Source: JAIWNK01 sp964453115 (lineage in GTDB: Bacteria; Chloroflexota; Anaerolineae; Anaerolineales; Anaerolineaceae). Taken from it: a DNA stretch of 64,000 nt. The translations under genes and the position numbers were made by a program. The first letter of the stretch is position 1; every line of letters begins with the position of its first letter. Below are positions 1 to 7,948 of this stretch, piece by piece. The notes below the pieces were generated by a model. The model searched no databases, was not told the origin of the DNA, and was given only the letters and a program-made list of their open reading frames with translations. The stretch spans positions 93,812-157,811 of the forward strand of contig CAYVRT010000004.1 in the NCBI GenBank assembly GCA_964453115.1. Reading direction: 5' to 3'.

Positions 1-476
1 GCGACCTGGGCTGCTTCCCATTCGGAGGTGCCCCAGTAGAGGATTTTCCCCTGCCGGATGAGGTCTGTCATGGTGAAGACAATTTCCTCAATTGGGGTAT
101 CCGGGTCGTAGCGGTGGCAGAAGTACAGGTCGAGGTACTCGACTTGCATTCGACGCAGGGAGGCATGCAGGGATTCAAGGATGTGTTTTCGTGAAAGGCC
201 GCGCCCATTGGGGCCAGGCATGGTGGGGCCAAACACTTTGCTGGATAGTACCAGTGCTTCGCGCGGTAAATCTTGAATGGCTTTGCCCATGACAACTTCG
301 GCCTGTCCGCCAGCATAGACATCCGCATTATCGAAAAAATTGATGCCGGCTTCATAGGCGGCATGAAGCAGGTCACTTGCCATTGCTTCATCCAGCTGGT
401 TGCCAAATGTGACCCAGGCACCGAGAGAAATTTCACTCACTTTGAGACCCGAACGACCCAAACGACGGTAATGCAT
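1..476 (-). CDS. Aldo/keto reductase, C-terminus cut by window edge
   Basis: NAD(P)H-dependent oxidoreductase of the aldo/keto reductase superfamily, resembling the Kv-beta/YghZ branch. About 158 residues are present; the rest lies left of the window. The catalytic tetrad is visible as D49, Y54, K80 and H121 (FFDNADVY, LSSK, YFCH). The N-terminus MHYRRLGRSGLKVSEISLG is the usual first strand of the family. ATG at 476 has AGGAGG nine bases upstream. It lies 30 bp downstream of kamA on the same strand and is probably co-transcribed. The substrate cannot be told from sequence. Confidence 0.92.
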   Translation of the reverse strand, partial: MHYRRLGRSGLKVSEISLGAWVTFGNQLDEAMASDLLHAAYEAGINFFDNADVYAGGQAEVVMGKAIQDLPREALVLSSKVFGPTMPGPNGRGLSRKHILESLHASLRRMQVEYLDLYFCHRYDPDTPIEEIVFTMTDLIRQGKILYWGTSEWEAAQV

Positions 477-506
477 GGGGAAAATCCTCCTTAGGGAATG
501 TGAAGG

Positions 507-1844
507 TTAGCTTTCTTCGCCGCTGCCGATGCCGAGCGGTTTCCATTTCTCGGCGCTGGCGCGTAGACGGTGTGCGCCTCCGCCCCGGTTGTGTAGTTCG
601 TCAAAGCCTTGCGGTTTGATGAACATTTCTTCACCATCCAACAAGCCGGTCAGGCCCGTTTGCCCGGGTTCCATGCGCTTGTTTTGGCAGTGCGAACAGG
701 TTTTGGGGTCGTGGGGGCGGTATTCAATCGGCTCTTCGTAGGTGGTGATGTACCCTTCAAAGTTGCGCAGAATGATTTTATGATCCGACATGCTGACCAG
801 GTAATTGGGCATGACAGGAATTTTTCCGCCGCCGCCCGGTGCATCTACAACGTAGGTGGGAACAGCATAGCCGGAGGTGTGGCCGCGCAACCCTTCAATG
901 ATTTCAACCCCTTTGGCAACAGGGGTGCGGAAGTGTCCAGCTCCTTCAACCAGGTCGCATTGATAGAGATAGTAGGGACGAACTCGAATGCGCACCAGGT
1001 CTTGCACCAGTTTACGTTGAATGTGGACGCAGTCATTGACGCCAGCCAGCAATACAGATTGATTGCCCAGCGGGATGCCAGCGCGCGTCAATCGGTCGCA
1101 GGCCTGGGCCAGTTCAAGCGAGATTTCGTTGGGGTGGTTGACGTGGATGTTCATCCATAGCGGATGATATTTTTGCAGCACATCGCATAGTTCATCCGTG
1201 ACGCGCATGGGCATGAAGACTGGAATGCGGCTGCCAATGCGGATGATTTCAATGTGTGGAATTTCGCGCAAACGGGAGAGCAATTCTTCGAGAACTTTGG
1301 GCGCGAGGGCAAGCGGGTCGCCGCCCGAGAGCAGAACATCGCGCACTTGCGGGGTATTACGCAGGTAGTCAAGCTGCATTTCAAACTCGGAGCGCGAGAA
1401 GGTGGCGGTTGGGTCGCCAACGATGCGGGCGCGGGTGCAATAGCGGCAATAGGAAGCGCATTGAGTGGTGACAAGCATGAGCACCCGGTCAGGGTAGCGG
1501 TGCACCAAACCCGGCACGGGGGAGTGTCGGTCTTCGGCCAGGGAATCTTCCATCATGCCGGTAAAAGGCACCATTTCATCCGCGCGCGGGATGACCTGTT
1601 TGCGAATGGGGTCATCCGGGTCGTTCGGGTCAATGAGGGAGACAAAATAGGGCGTAATATCAACCCGGAACAGGCCGGAACTGCTGAGCGCTTTGCGCTC
1701 ACTATCGGTTAATGCCAGCACTTTTTCAAAATCTTCGACCGAATTGAGCCGTTTGCTCATTTGCCAGCGCCAATCGTTCCACTTCTCATCGGGAATATCG
1801 GCGTAAATGGGGGCTCGTTTGGAGGTAAAGGGAGTAGGAGACAT
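507..1844 (-). CDS. kamA: Lysine 2,3-aminomutase (radical SAM, PLP)
   Basis: Converts L-lysine to L-beta-lysine using S-adenosylmethionine, a [4Fe-4S] cluster and PLP. In this 445-residue reading the cluster ligands are C129, C133 and C136 (CASYCRYC). The PLP lysine is K341 in PGGGGK. The two acidic residues known to hold the lysine side chain in the clostridial enzyme are present at D297 and D334, with the same offset as the PLP lysine, so lysine is a likely substrate. C383 and C386 (CSHC) fit the zinc site. ATG 1844 is preferred over an upstream in-frame start because AAGGA lies just upstream and the longer N-terminus is not family-like. No beta-lysine acetyltransferase gene lies next to it here. 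Confidence 0.93.
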   Translation of the reverse strand: MSPTPFTSKRAPIYADIPDEKWNDWRWQMSKRLNSVEDFEKVLALTDSERKALSSSGLFRVDITPYFVSLIDPNDPDDPIRKQVIPRADEMVPFTGMMEDSLAEDRHSPVPGLVHRYPDRVLMLVTTQCASYCRYCTRARIVGDPTATFSRSEFEMQLDYLRNTPQVRDVLLSGGDPLALAPKVLEELLSRLREIPHIEIIRIGSRIPVFMPMRVTDELCDVLQKYHPLWMNIHVNHPNEISLELAQACDRLTRAGIPLGNQSVLLAGVNDCVHIQRKLVQDLVRIRVRPYYLYQCDLVEGAGHFRTPVAKGVEIIEGLRGHTSGYAVPTYVVDAPGGGGKIPVMPNYLVSMSDHKIILRNFEGYITTYEEPIEYRPHDPKTCSHCQNKRMEPGQTGLTGLLDGEEMFIKPQGFDELHNRGGGAHRLRASAEKWKPLGIGSGEES

Positions 1845-1987
1845 CGGTTTTCCTTTTGTTCTTAAAATGAGCAGAATACAAACCGGACCGTGGCCCGTGG
1901 GCAGCGGCAACAGGGTGGCGGCGGGTCGTGATCGGTGCGATAAAATCCAGCCAATTGGGCGCGAATTGTTTCAAACGTCATGGGTTC

Positions 1988-2016
1988 ATTGTAAGGAAAA
2001 ATGGCGTGTAGGTCAA
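1988..2016 (-). promoter_or_regulatory. Promoter of kamA
   Basis: On the minus strand: TTGACC (2016-2011), 17-bp spacer, TACAAT (1993-1988). This predicts a transcript start near 1981 and a leader of about 137 nt before the kamA ATG at 1844. Confidence 0.65.
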
Positions 2017-2111
2017 TTGATTTTTGAGAGTTTGAGTGGGATTTTTATCCTGAAAATGGGTTATTGAGCGGATTGGCGTATTAATAATTTGTCAGAGTTT
2101 ATCGAAATCGG

Positions 2112-2140
2112 TTGACGCTCATTGTCAGGCATGGTATGAT
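2112..2140 (+). promoter_or_regulatory. Promoter of the hrcA-grpE-dnaK-dnaJ operon
   Basis: TTGACG (2112-2117), 17-bp spacer, TATGAT (2135-2140): a strong housekeeping-sigma promoter. The predicted start near 2147 places the CIRCE operator at the beginning of the transcript, where bound HrcA would block it. Confidence 0.85.
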
Positions 2141-2154
2141 TTTATCAGGCTGTT

Positions 2155-2181
2155 TTAGCACTCTCCTCTTGAGAGTGCTAA
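2155..2181. promoter_or_regulatory. CIRCE operator (HrcA binding site)
   Basis: Perfect inverted repeat TTAGCACTC (2155-2163), nine-base spacer, GAGTGCTAA (2173-2181). It matches the canonical CIRCE element exactly and lies 12 bp upstream of hrcA, whose product is the expected repressor. This implies heat-inducible autoregulation of the operon. Confidence 0.97.
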
Positions 2182-2193
2182 AAAGGAGACAGT

Positions 2194-3261
2194 ATGTTGG
2201 AAGATTTGACCGAACGCCAAAAATTTATTCTCAGTCTGGTGGTGCATGAGTTCACCCGAACGGCGATGCCAGTTGGTTCGCAGAACTTGGTGACGCAATT
2301 CCACCTGGATATGAGTTCGGCGACGGTGCGCAATGAAATGGCGGCACTGACCGATTGTGGCTATCTGCGACAGCCGCATACTTCTGCGGGGCGTGTGCCA
2401 ACAGAGGAAGGATACCGCTATTTTGTGGGGCGTTTGTTGCGCGAGACGCAATTGCCAGATGCGGCGCGGCGGACGATTGCCCATCAGTTCTATCAGAGCC
2501 GGCAAGATGTTAGCCAATGGACGCGCCTGGCAGCCTCGGTGCTTGCTGTGCAGTCGCGCGGGGCATCGGTGGTGACGGCGCCGCGCACAGAACAGGTGCA
2601 AGTGCGTCATTTGGAGTTGATTGCAACGCGTGGCCGGCAGGTTTTACTCATTTTGGTGTTGGCAGGTGGCGAGGTGCAACAGCGTGTGGTGTTGCTGGAT
2701 GAAATGGCAACGCAGGAGCAGCTTTCGGCCTTGGCGGATCATCTGACCCATACATTGCAGGGGCTGGATGAGGCTGCAATTCGCGCTCAGTTGGAGCAAG
2801 GGAATGGCCTGGAGGCAAGCGTAATGGGCTGGGTGCTGGAAGAATTGATGCAGGTCGAAATGGCAGCCGGCGGTGAGGTGTATATGGATGGTGTGGCAAA
2901 TGTCCTGGCGGAGCCGGAGTTCTCGGGTTCGCAGGATGCGCGCCGCGCAATTGAGTTGTTGGAGCGGCGTACTTTGCTGCGCGAACTGTTGGCGCATTCG
3001 GCAGTGATGCAAGGCGCAGGCGGGGTGCAGGTGTTGATTGCCGGGGAAGGAATTTGGGAAGAGCTGCGCCCGTTTTCAATGGTGCTTGCCAGTTATGGTG
3101 CACCGGGCCTGGCGAGCGGAACATTGGGTGTGTTGGGGCCAATGCGCATGGCGTATGGGCGGACGATTTCGACGGTGCGTTTTTTGGCTGGTTTGTTGAG
3201 CGACCTGGTCGCTGAAACTATGACGGAAGAAATTCCAGGGTCACAGGAGGTCAATGAATGA
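2194..3261 (+). CDS. hrcA: Heat-inducible transcription repressor HrcA
   Basis: Repressor of class I heat-shock genes. The 355-residue protein has the usual N-terminal winged helix (LTERQKFILSLVVHEF..., ...MSSATVRNEMAAL..., ...SAGRVPTEEGYRYFV) and a C-terminal GAF-like region ending in LGPMRMAYGRTISTVRFLA, the conserved signature. AAAAGGAGA precedes ATG 2194. First gene of the operon, directly behind its own CIRCE operator; its stop overlaps the grpE start. Confidence 0.97.
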   Translation: MLEDLTERQKFILSLVVHEFTRTAMPVGSQNLVTQFHLDMSSATVRNEMAALTDCGYLRQPHTSAGRVPTEEGYRYFVGRLLRETQLPDAARRTIAHQFYQSRQDVSQWTRLAASVLAVQSRGASVVTAPRTEQVQVRHLELIATRGRQVLLILVLAGGEVQQRVVLLDEMATQEQLSALADHLTHTLQGLDEAAIRAQLEQGNGLEASVMGWVLEELMQVEMAAGGEVYMDGVANVLAEPEFSGSQDARRAIELLERRTLLRELLAHSAVMQGAGGVQVLIAGEGIWEELRPFSMVLASYGAPGLASGTLGVLGPMRMAYGRTISTVRFLAGLLSDLVAETMTEEIPGSQEVNE

Positions 3262-3923
3262 TGGCAGAAAAGAAACGAAGGAAGCGTTCGACGGCAGCGG
3301 TTACCGCTCCCTTGAAGGGCGCAGGTGCGGTGCAGGAGCCGGCTGCTCCAGTGGAGGAGGAAATTATCTCTGCTGTGCGCGAGCGAGCGACAGGGGGCGA
3401 ACCGTCGCTCTTGGAGGAATTTCCGGTTGTTGAGGAAAGGATGTTGATTTCGGTGGCTGAGTATCAGACAATGAAAGAACAGCTTGAGCAATTGCGCAGC
3501 CAGGCGAATGAATATGCGGATGGCTGGATGCGGGAACGAGCAGACTTTCAAAATTATAAACGCCGGGTAGAGCGTGAGCAGGCTGCGCAGAGCCAATATC
3601 TGGGTGGGGAGATTCTGAAAAAGTTTTTCCCTATTGTGGATGATTTGGAGCAGGCACTGGCTTCCTTGCCCAGAGATGAGGTTTTTGCAGCATGGTTGAA
3701 TGGTTTGGAACTGATTTTGCGCAAGGCACAGATGATGCTTGAGGCAGAGGGCCTAATGGGGGTTGCACAGGCGGGAGCAGAGTTTGACCCGATGGTGCAT
3801 CAGGCGATTACGCACGAGCCGAGCGATGATTATCAATCGGGGCAGATCATTCAGGTAGTTCGGCAAGGGTATCGTGTTGGCGACCGGGTGTTGCGCCCGG
3901 CATTGGTTCGAGTTGCTAGTTAG
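3258..3923 (+). CDS. grpE: Nucleotide exchange factor GrpE
   Basis: Releases ADP from DnaK. The 221-residue protein has a low-complexity basic/acidic N-terminus (about residues 1-65), a long dimerising helix (EYQTMKEQLEQLRSQANEY) and the family core RERADFQNYKRRVERE, FFPIVDDLEQAL and the C-terminal beta signature VVRQGYRVGDRVLRPALVRV. The start overlaps the hrcA stop (ATGA); GGAGG lies at 3246-3250. ATG 3261 is an alternative start one codon later. Confidence 0.96.
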   Translation: MMAEKKRRKRSTAAVTAPLKGAGAVQEPAAPVEEEIISAVRERATGGEPSLLEEFPVVEERMLISVAEYQTMKEQLEQLRSQANEYADGWMRERADFQNYKRRVEREQAAQSQYLGGEILKKFFPIVDDLEQALASLPRDEVFAAWLNGLELILRKAQMMLEAEGLMGVAQAGAEFDPMVHQAITHEPSDDYQSGQIIQVVRQGYRVGDRVLRPALVRVAS

Positions 3924-3946
3924 TTATTTTTATCAGGAGGTTCCTT

Positions 3947-5842
3947 ATGGCAAAGATTGTAGGGATTGATTTGGGTACGACCAATTCGGTGGTTGCCGTG
4001 ATGACGGGCGGTGAGCCGGTTGTCATTCCATCGGCAGAAGGTGAACGTTTGGTGCCTTCGGTAGTGGCAGTCAACAAGAATCATGAACGCCTGGTGGGGC
4101 GCACGGCGCGCAATCAGGCGATCGTTAACCCTGAAAACACGATCTTTTCGATCAAGCGTTTTATGGGGCGTAAATATGACGATCCGGAAGTGCAGCGCAC
4201 GATCAGTCGTGTTCCCTATAAAGTGGCACGAGCCTCGAACGGCGATGTGCGGGTTGTTTTGGATGGCAAGGAATATTCACCGCCAGAAATTTCGGCAATG
4301 ATTCTTGCCAAGTTGAAGGCAGATGCTGAGGCATATTTGGGTGAGACTGTTACGCAGGCGGTAATTACGGTGCCAGCGTACTTTAATGATGCGCAACGCA
4401 ACGCAACCAAGGATGCTGGTCGCATTGCTGGGCTGGAAGTATTGCGCATCATCAATGAGCCGACGGCTTCTTCTCTGGCGTATGGGTTGGATAAGAAGAA
4501 AAATGAAGTGATTGCTGTCTATGACCTGGGCGGCGGTACGTTTGATATTTCCATCCTGGATGTTGGCGAGGGTGTGTTCCAGGTCAAATCCACCAGTGGT
4601 GATACCTTCCTGGGCGGCGATGATTTTGATCTGCGCGTGATGGATTATCTGATTGATGAATTCAAGAAGGAAAATAATCTGGATTTGCGTAACGACCGTC
4701 AGGCGTTGCAGCGGTTGCGCGAGGCGGCAGAGAAGGCCAAGATCGAACTTTCGACCGTGATGCAGACCGAAATCAATCTGCCCTATTTGACGGCGGATGC
4801 GACGGGCCCTAAACATTTGGTGATGACAATTAGCCGCGCGAAACTGGAGCAGTTGACAGCAGATCTTGTCAGCCGCTCGCTCGAGCCGGTGCGCAAAGCG
4901 CTTTCGGATGCTGGGATGCGGACTTCGGACATTAATGAAGTGGTGCTGGTTGGTGGTATGACGCGTATGCCAGCCGTTCAGGAAGCGGTGCGGCGTGAGT
5001 TTGGCAAGGAGCCTCATCGTGGGGTTAATCCGGATGAGGTGGTGGCGGTTGGAGCAGCAATTCAGGCCGCAGTCCTCAGCGGTGACGTGAAGGATATTTT
5101 GCTGCTGGATGTGACACCATTGACCCTATCCGTTGAGACGTATGGTGGTGTTGCGACGCCGTTGATTGAGCGCAACACAACCATTCCAACGCGCAAGAGT
5201 CAGGTTTTCTCAACTGCTTCGGATAGTCAGACGCAGGTAGAGATCCATGTTTTGCAGGGCGAACGGCCGATGGCGGCGGATAATAAGTCACTTGGCCGCT
5301 TCATCCTGGATGGTATTCCCCCCGCGCCGCGCGGAATGCCGCAGATTGAGGTTACATTTGATATTGATGCAAATGGAATCCTTAAGGTGACGGCGCAAGA
5401 TAAGGCATCTGGGCGCAGTCAGAATATCACCATTATGGCTTCTTCTGGTCTGAATGAACAGGAAATTGATCGGATGCGCCGTGAGGCTGAATTGCATGCC
5501 GAAGAGGATCGCAAGCGCAAGGAATTGATTGAAGTGCGCAATTTGGCTGATAATATGATCTATACCATGGAACGCACGATGCGCGATTTGGGCGAGAAGG
5601 TGCCGGCTGATTTGAAGAAGCAGGCGGAAGATGCCGCACAGGCACTGAAAGGTGTGGTGAATGGTGAAGATGTTGAGGCCATTCGCAGTAAGACAGAGGC
5701 ATTGGGCCAAATCTTGCAAAAGATTGGTGCTGCGGCCTATCAGCAGGGCGGCCCAACCGCTGGCCCGGCAGGCGGCGCTCCTGGTGGCCCCGGTGGCCCT
5801 GGCCCCGATGGTGTTGTGGATGGCGAATTCCGCAACCTGTAA
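3947..5842 (+). CDS. dnaK: Molecular chaperone DnaK (Hsp70)
   Basis: ATP-dependent folding chaperone of 631 residues, the usual length. The ATPase domain shows GIDLGTTNSVVAV near the N-terminus, the VYDLGGGTFDISIL loop and VVLVGGMTRMPAVQ. The substrate-binding domain and helical lid follow, and the tail is Gly/Pro-rich ending DGEFRNL. AGGAGG lies shortly upstream. Works with the GrpE and DnaJ encoded beside it. Confidence 0.99.
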   Translation: MAKIVGIDLGTTNSVVAVMTGGEPVVIPSAEGERLVPSVVAVNKNHERLVGRTARNQAIVNPENTIFSIKRFMGRKYDDPEVQRTISRVPYKVARASNGDVRVVLDGKEYSPPEISAMILAKLKADAEAYLGETVTQAVITVPAYFNDAQRNATKDAGRIAGLEVLRIINEPTASSLAYGLDKKKNEVIAVYDLGGGTFDISILDVGEGVFQVKSTSGDTFLGGDDFDLRVMDYLIDEFKKENNLDLRNDRQALQRLREAAEKAKIELSTVMQTEINLPYLTADATGPKHLVMTISRAKLEQLTADLVSRSLEPVRKALSDAGMRTSDINEVVLVGGMTRMPAVQEAVRREFGKEPHRGVNPDEVVAVGAAIQAAVLSGDVKDILLLDVTPLTLSVETYGGVATPLIERNTTIPTRKSQVFSTASDSQTQVEIHVLQGERPMAADNKSLGRFILDGIPPAPRGMPQIEVTFDIDANGILKVTAQDKASGRSQNITIMASSGLNEQEIDRMRREAELHAEEDRKRKELIEVRNLADNMIYTMERTMRDLGEKVPADLKKQAEDAAQALKGVVNGEDVEAIRSKTEALGQILQKIGAAAYQQGGPTAGPAGGAPGGPGGPGPDGVVDGEFRNL

Positions 5843-5863
5843 ATTCTTTGCATAGGTGAATGA

Positions 5864-5894
5864 GGGCGCTCGGACGGATTCTGTCTGGGCGCCC
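5864..5894 (+). other. Strong stem-loop between dnaK and dnaJ
   Basis: A 12-bp stem (GGGCGCTCGGAC, 5864-5875, pairing with GTCTGGGCGCCC, 5883-5894, two G-U pairs) and a 7-nt loop, 22 bp after the dnaK stop and 13 bp before the dnaJ ATG at 5908. No U-tract follows, so it is not a standard terminator. It could be a processing or stability element, or could influence dnaJ translation. Confidence 0.6.
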
Positions 5895-5907
5895 GATGGA
5901 TGATTTT

Positions 5908-7038
5908 ATGACGCAACGTGATTATTACGAAGTATTGGGATTGCCGCGCGACGCTTCGGCGGATGACATTAAGAATGCCTTCCGCCGTCTGGCGCGTCAA
6001 TATCATCCGGACGTGAACCACGAACCGGACGCGGAAGAAAAATTTAAGGAGTTGAACGAGGCCTACGGGGTGCTTTCTGACCCTGAAAAACGGGCGACCT
6101 ATGACCGTTATGGACGTGCGGGCCTCGGAGATATGGGCGGAATGCCCGACTTTACAACGGTGGACTTTTCAGACCTGTTTGAGGAGTTCTTTGGTGCATT
6201 TGGCGGTTTTGGCGGGTCGCGCAGCCGCCAACAGCGGCGCAATGCCCCGCGGCGGGGCGGAGACCTATCCTATCGTTTGATGCTTACTTTTGAGGAGGCC
6301 ATTTTTGGCGCCGAAAAGGAGATTGAGTTTGCGCGTGAGGAAACGTGCAGTGCCTGTCGTGGAACGGGTGCTGAGCCTGGAACTTCGCCCATTCGCTGTA
6401 CCAATTGTGGTGGTTCGGGTGAGGTGCGGCAGGTGCGGCAGACCTTCCTTGGGCAGATGGTTCAGGTGACTCCCTGTTCTGTTTGCCAGGGGCAGGGGCA
6501 GGTCATTCAAACACCATGCCGGGTATGTCGCGGCAATGGGCTAGAACGCCGAACGCGCAAGCTGCTGGTGCGCATTCCTGCCGGGGTGGATAGTGGCTCG
6601 CAGATTCGTCTGGCGGGAGAGGGGCAGCCAGGGGCTTATGGTGGGCCGAATGGCAATTTGTATATTGAGGTGCAGGTTAAGCCACATCCATTCTTTCAAC
6701 GGCGGGGCGATACCGTTTTGCTTAATTTGAGCATTAATATTGCACAGGCAGTTTTGGGTGCTGAGGTTGACGTGCCAACAGTGGATGGCACAACGCGTTT
6801 AGCCATTCCGGCGGGAACGCAGCCAGGGAAAGTTTTTCCCTTGAAGGGCAAGGGTGTGCCGCATACGCGTAGCAATGGACGCGGAGATCAATTGATTGTT
6901 ATTAATGTGGATATTCCAACGCGGTTGAGCAGCGAGCAACGCAAATTGTTTGAGCAACTTGCAACAACATTGGGCAGTGAACCGCATCCGCAAGAGAAGA
7001 GCTTTTTGGATAAATTGAAAGAGGTGTTTGGTGGCTGA
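5908..7038 (+). CDS. dnaJ: Co-chaperone DnaJ (Hsp40, type I)
   Basis: Stimulates DnaK ATPase and delivers substrates. The 376-residue protein has a J domain with HPD at 33-35, a Gly/Phe-rich stretch (FGAFGGFGGS), four zinc-finger repeats (CSACRGTG, CTNCGGSG, CSVCQGQG, CRVCRGNG) and two C-terminal beta domains. ATG 5908 (MTQRDYYEVLGL) is chosen by family alignment; upstream in-frame starts at 5896 and 5860 exist, and none of the three has a good ribosome binding site. Its end overlaps prmA. Confidence 0.96.
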   Translation: MTQRDYYEVLGLPRDASADDIKNAFRRLARQYHPDVNHEPDAEEKFKELNEAYGVLSDPEKRATYDRYGRAGLGDMGGMPDFTTVDFSDLFEEFFGAFGGFGGSRSRQQRRNAPRRGGDLSYRLMLTFEEAIFGAEKEIEFAREETCSACRGTGAEPGTSPIRCTNCGGSGEVRQVRQTFLGQMVQVTPCSVCQGQGQVIQTPCRVCRGNGLERRTRKLLVRIPAGVDSGSQIRLAGEGQPGAYGGPNGNLYIEVQVKPHPFFQRRGDTVLLNLSINIAQAVLGAEVDVPTVDGTTRLAIPAGTQPGKVFPLKGKGVPHTRSNGRGDQLIVINVDIPTRLSSEQRKLFEQLATTLGSEPHPQEKSFLDKLKEVFGG

Positions 7039-7945
7039 AGCGCACTGGTTGGAAGTTTCTTTGACGACTGATGATGAAATGGCAGAGGCTGTGGCGGAGG
7101 TTCTCAGCCGCTTTGTCTCTCAGGGCGTGGTGTTGGAACGTTCGGTTAAGTTTTTGAATGATGAAGATGAAGGCACGCCTGATGGGCCCGTACGAGTATA
7201 TGGGTATCTGGTGATTGATGAACGCGTGGAAGAAAATCGCCAGCGAATTGCTGAGGCGTTGTGGCATTTGGGGCAGATTCGCCCTTTGGCAGAGCCTGCT
7301 TTTCGACCCATTGTAGACCAGAATTGGATGGCAGCCTGGAAGGAACATTATCGCCCGATTCCTATTGGCAAGAAATTGATCATCTTGCCAGCCTGGATTG
7401 AGCAGCAAGATGCAGAGCGTGTGGCGGTCAAGATTGACCCCAGCATGGCGTTTGGAACTGGCACGCACCCAACAACACAGCTTTGTATGCAGGCGATTGA
7501 GACCTATGTGCAGCCAGAGCGGCCTGTGGTGGATGTGGGTTGTGGTTCTGGCATCCTTTCCATTGCGGCATTGAAACTGGGCGCAAGCCATGCATTGGCG
7601 GTGGATATTGATAATGCGGCGGTTTTGGCAACCCGTGAGAATGCAACTTCGAATGAGGTCAATCAACGGGTGGAAGCCGGACTTGGCTCGATAGACGAGG
7701 TTTTGGCGGGGAAGTTCTCAATTCGACAGGCTCCCTTGGTGCTGGCCAATATTCTTGCACCGGTATTGATTCGCTTGTTTGAGGCTGGGCTGGCTGAACT
7801 GATTGAGCCGGGGGGTGTGATTGTCCTTTCAGGTGTGTTGGATTCACAGGCGGCGGGCGTTGTGGCCGCGGGCAAGGCAAAAGGGCTGCAATTTGTTGAG
7901 CAATTGCAGATGACAGATTGGGTGGCTATTATCCTCCGACGCTAG
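7031..7945 (+). CDS. prmA: Ribosomal protein L11 methyltransferase PrmA
   Basis: SAM-dependent methyltransferase that modifies L11. 304 residues; motif I VVDVGCGSGILS, the acidic DIDNAAV and the NILAPVL motif are as in PrmA, with the substrate-loop IDPSMAFGTGTHPTT just before. GTG 7031 is preferred (GAGG at 7021-7024 gives good spacing); TTG 7028 is adjacent. It overlaps the dnaJ end by 8 bp, a linkage known in many bacteria. Only 3 bp separate its stop from the convergent gene at 7949. Confidence 0.95.
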   Translation: MAEAHWLEVSLTTDDEMAEAVAEVLSRFVSQGVVLERSVKFLNDEDEGTPDGPVRVYGYLVIDERVEENRQRIAEALWHLGQIRPLAEPAFRPIVDQNWMAAWKEHYRPIPIGKKLIILPAWIEQQDAERVAVKIDPSMAFGTGTHPTTQLCMQAIETYVQPERPVVDVGCGSGILSIAALKLGASHALAVDIDNAAVLATRENATSNEVNQRVEAGLGSIDEVLAGKFSIRQAPLVLANILAPVLIRLFEAGLAELIEPGGVIVLSGVLDSQAAGVVAAGKAKGLQFVEQLQMTDWVAIILRR

Positions 7946-7948
7946 TGC

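Larger units (their letters stand above)
1845..2193. other. Divergent intergenic region kamA / hrcA
   Basis: 349 bp without a gene. It holds a minus-strand promoter for kamA, a plus-strand promoter for hrcA and the CIRCE operator, each listed separately. Nothing else was recognised in the stretch between the two promoters. Confidence 0.8.

Noticed and set aside
4277..5017. Open frame of 246 codons antisense to dnaK
   Set aside because: It mirrors the strongly coding dnaK frame, has low-complexity composition and no ribosome site or family features.
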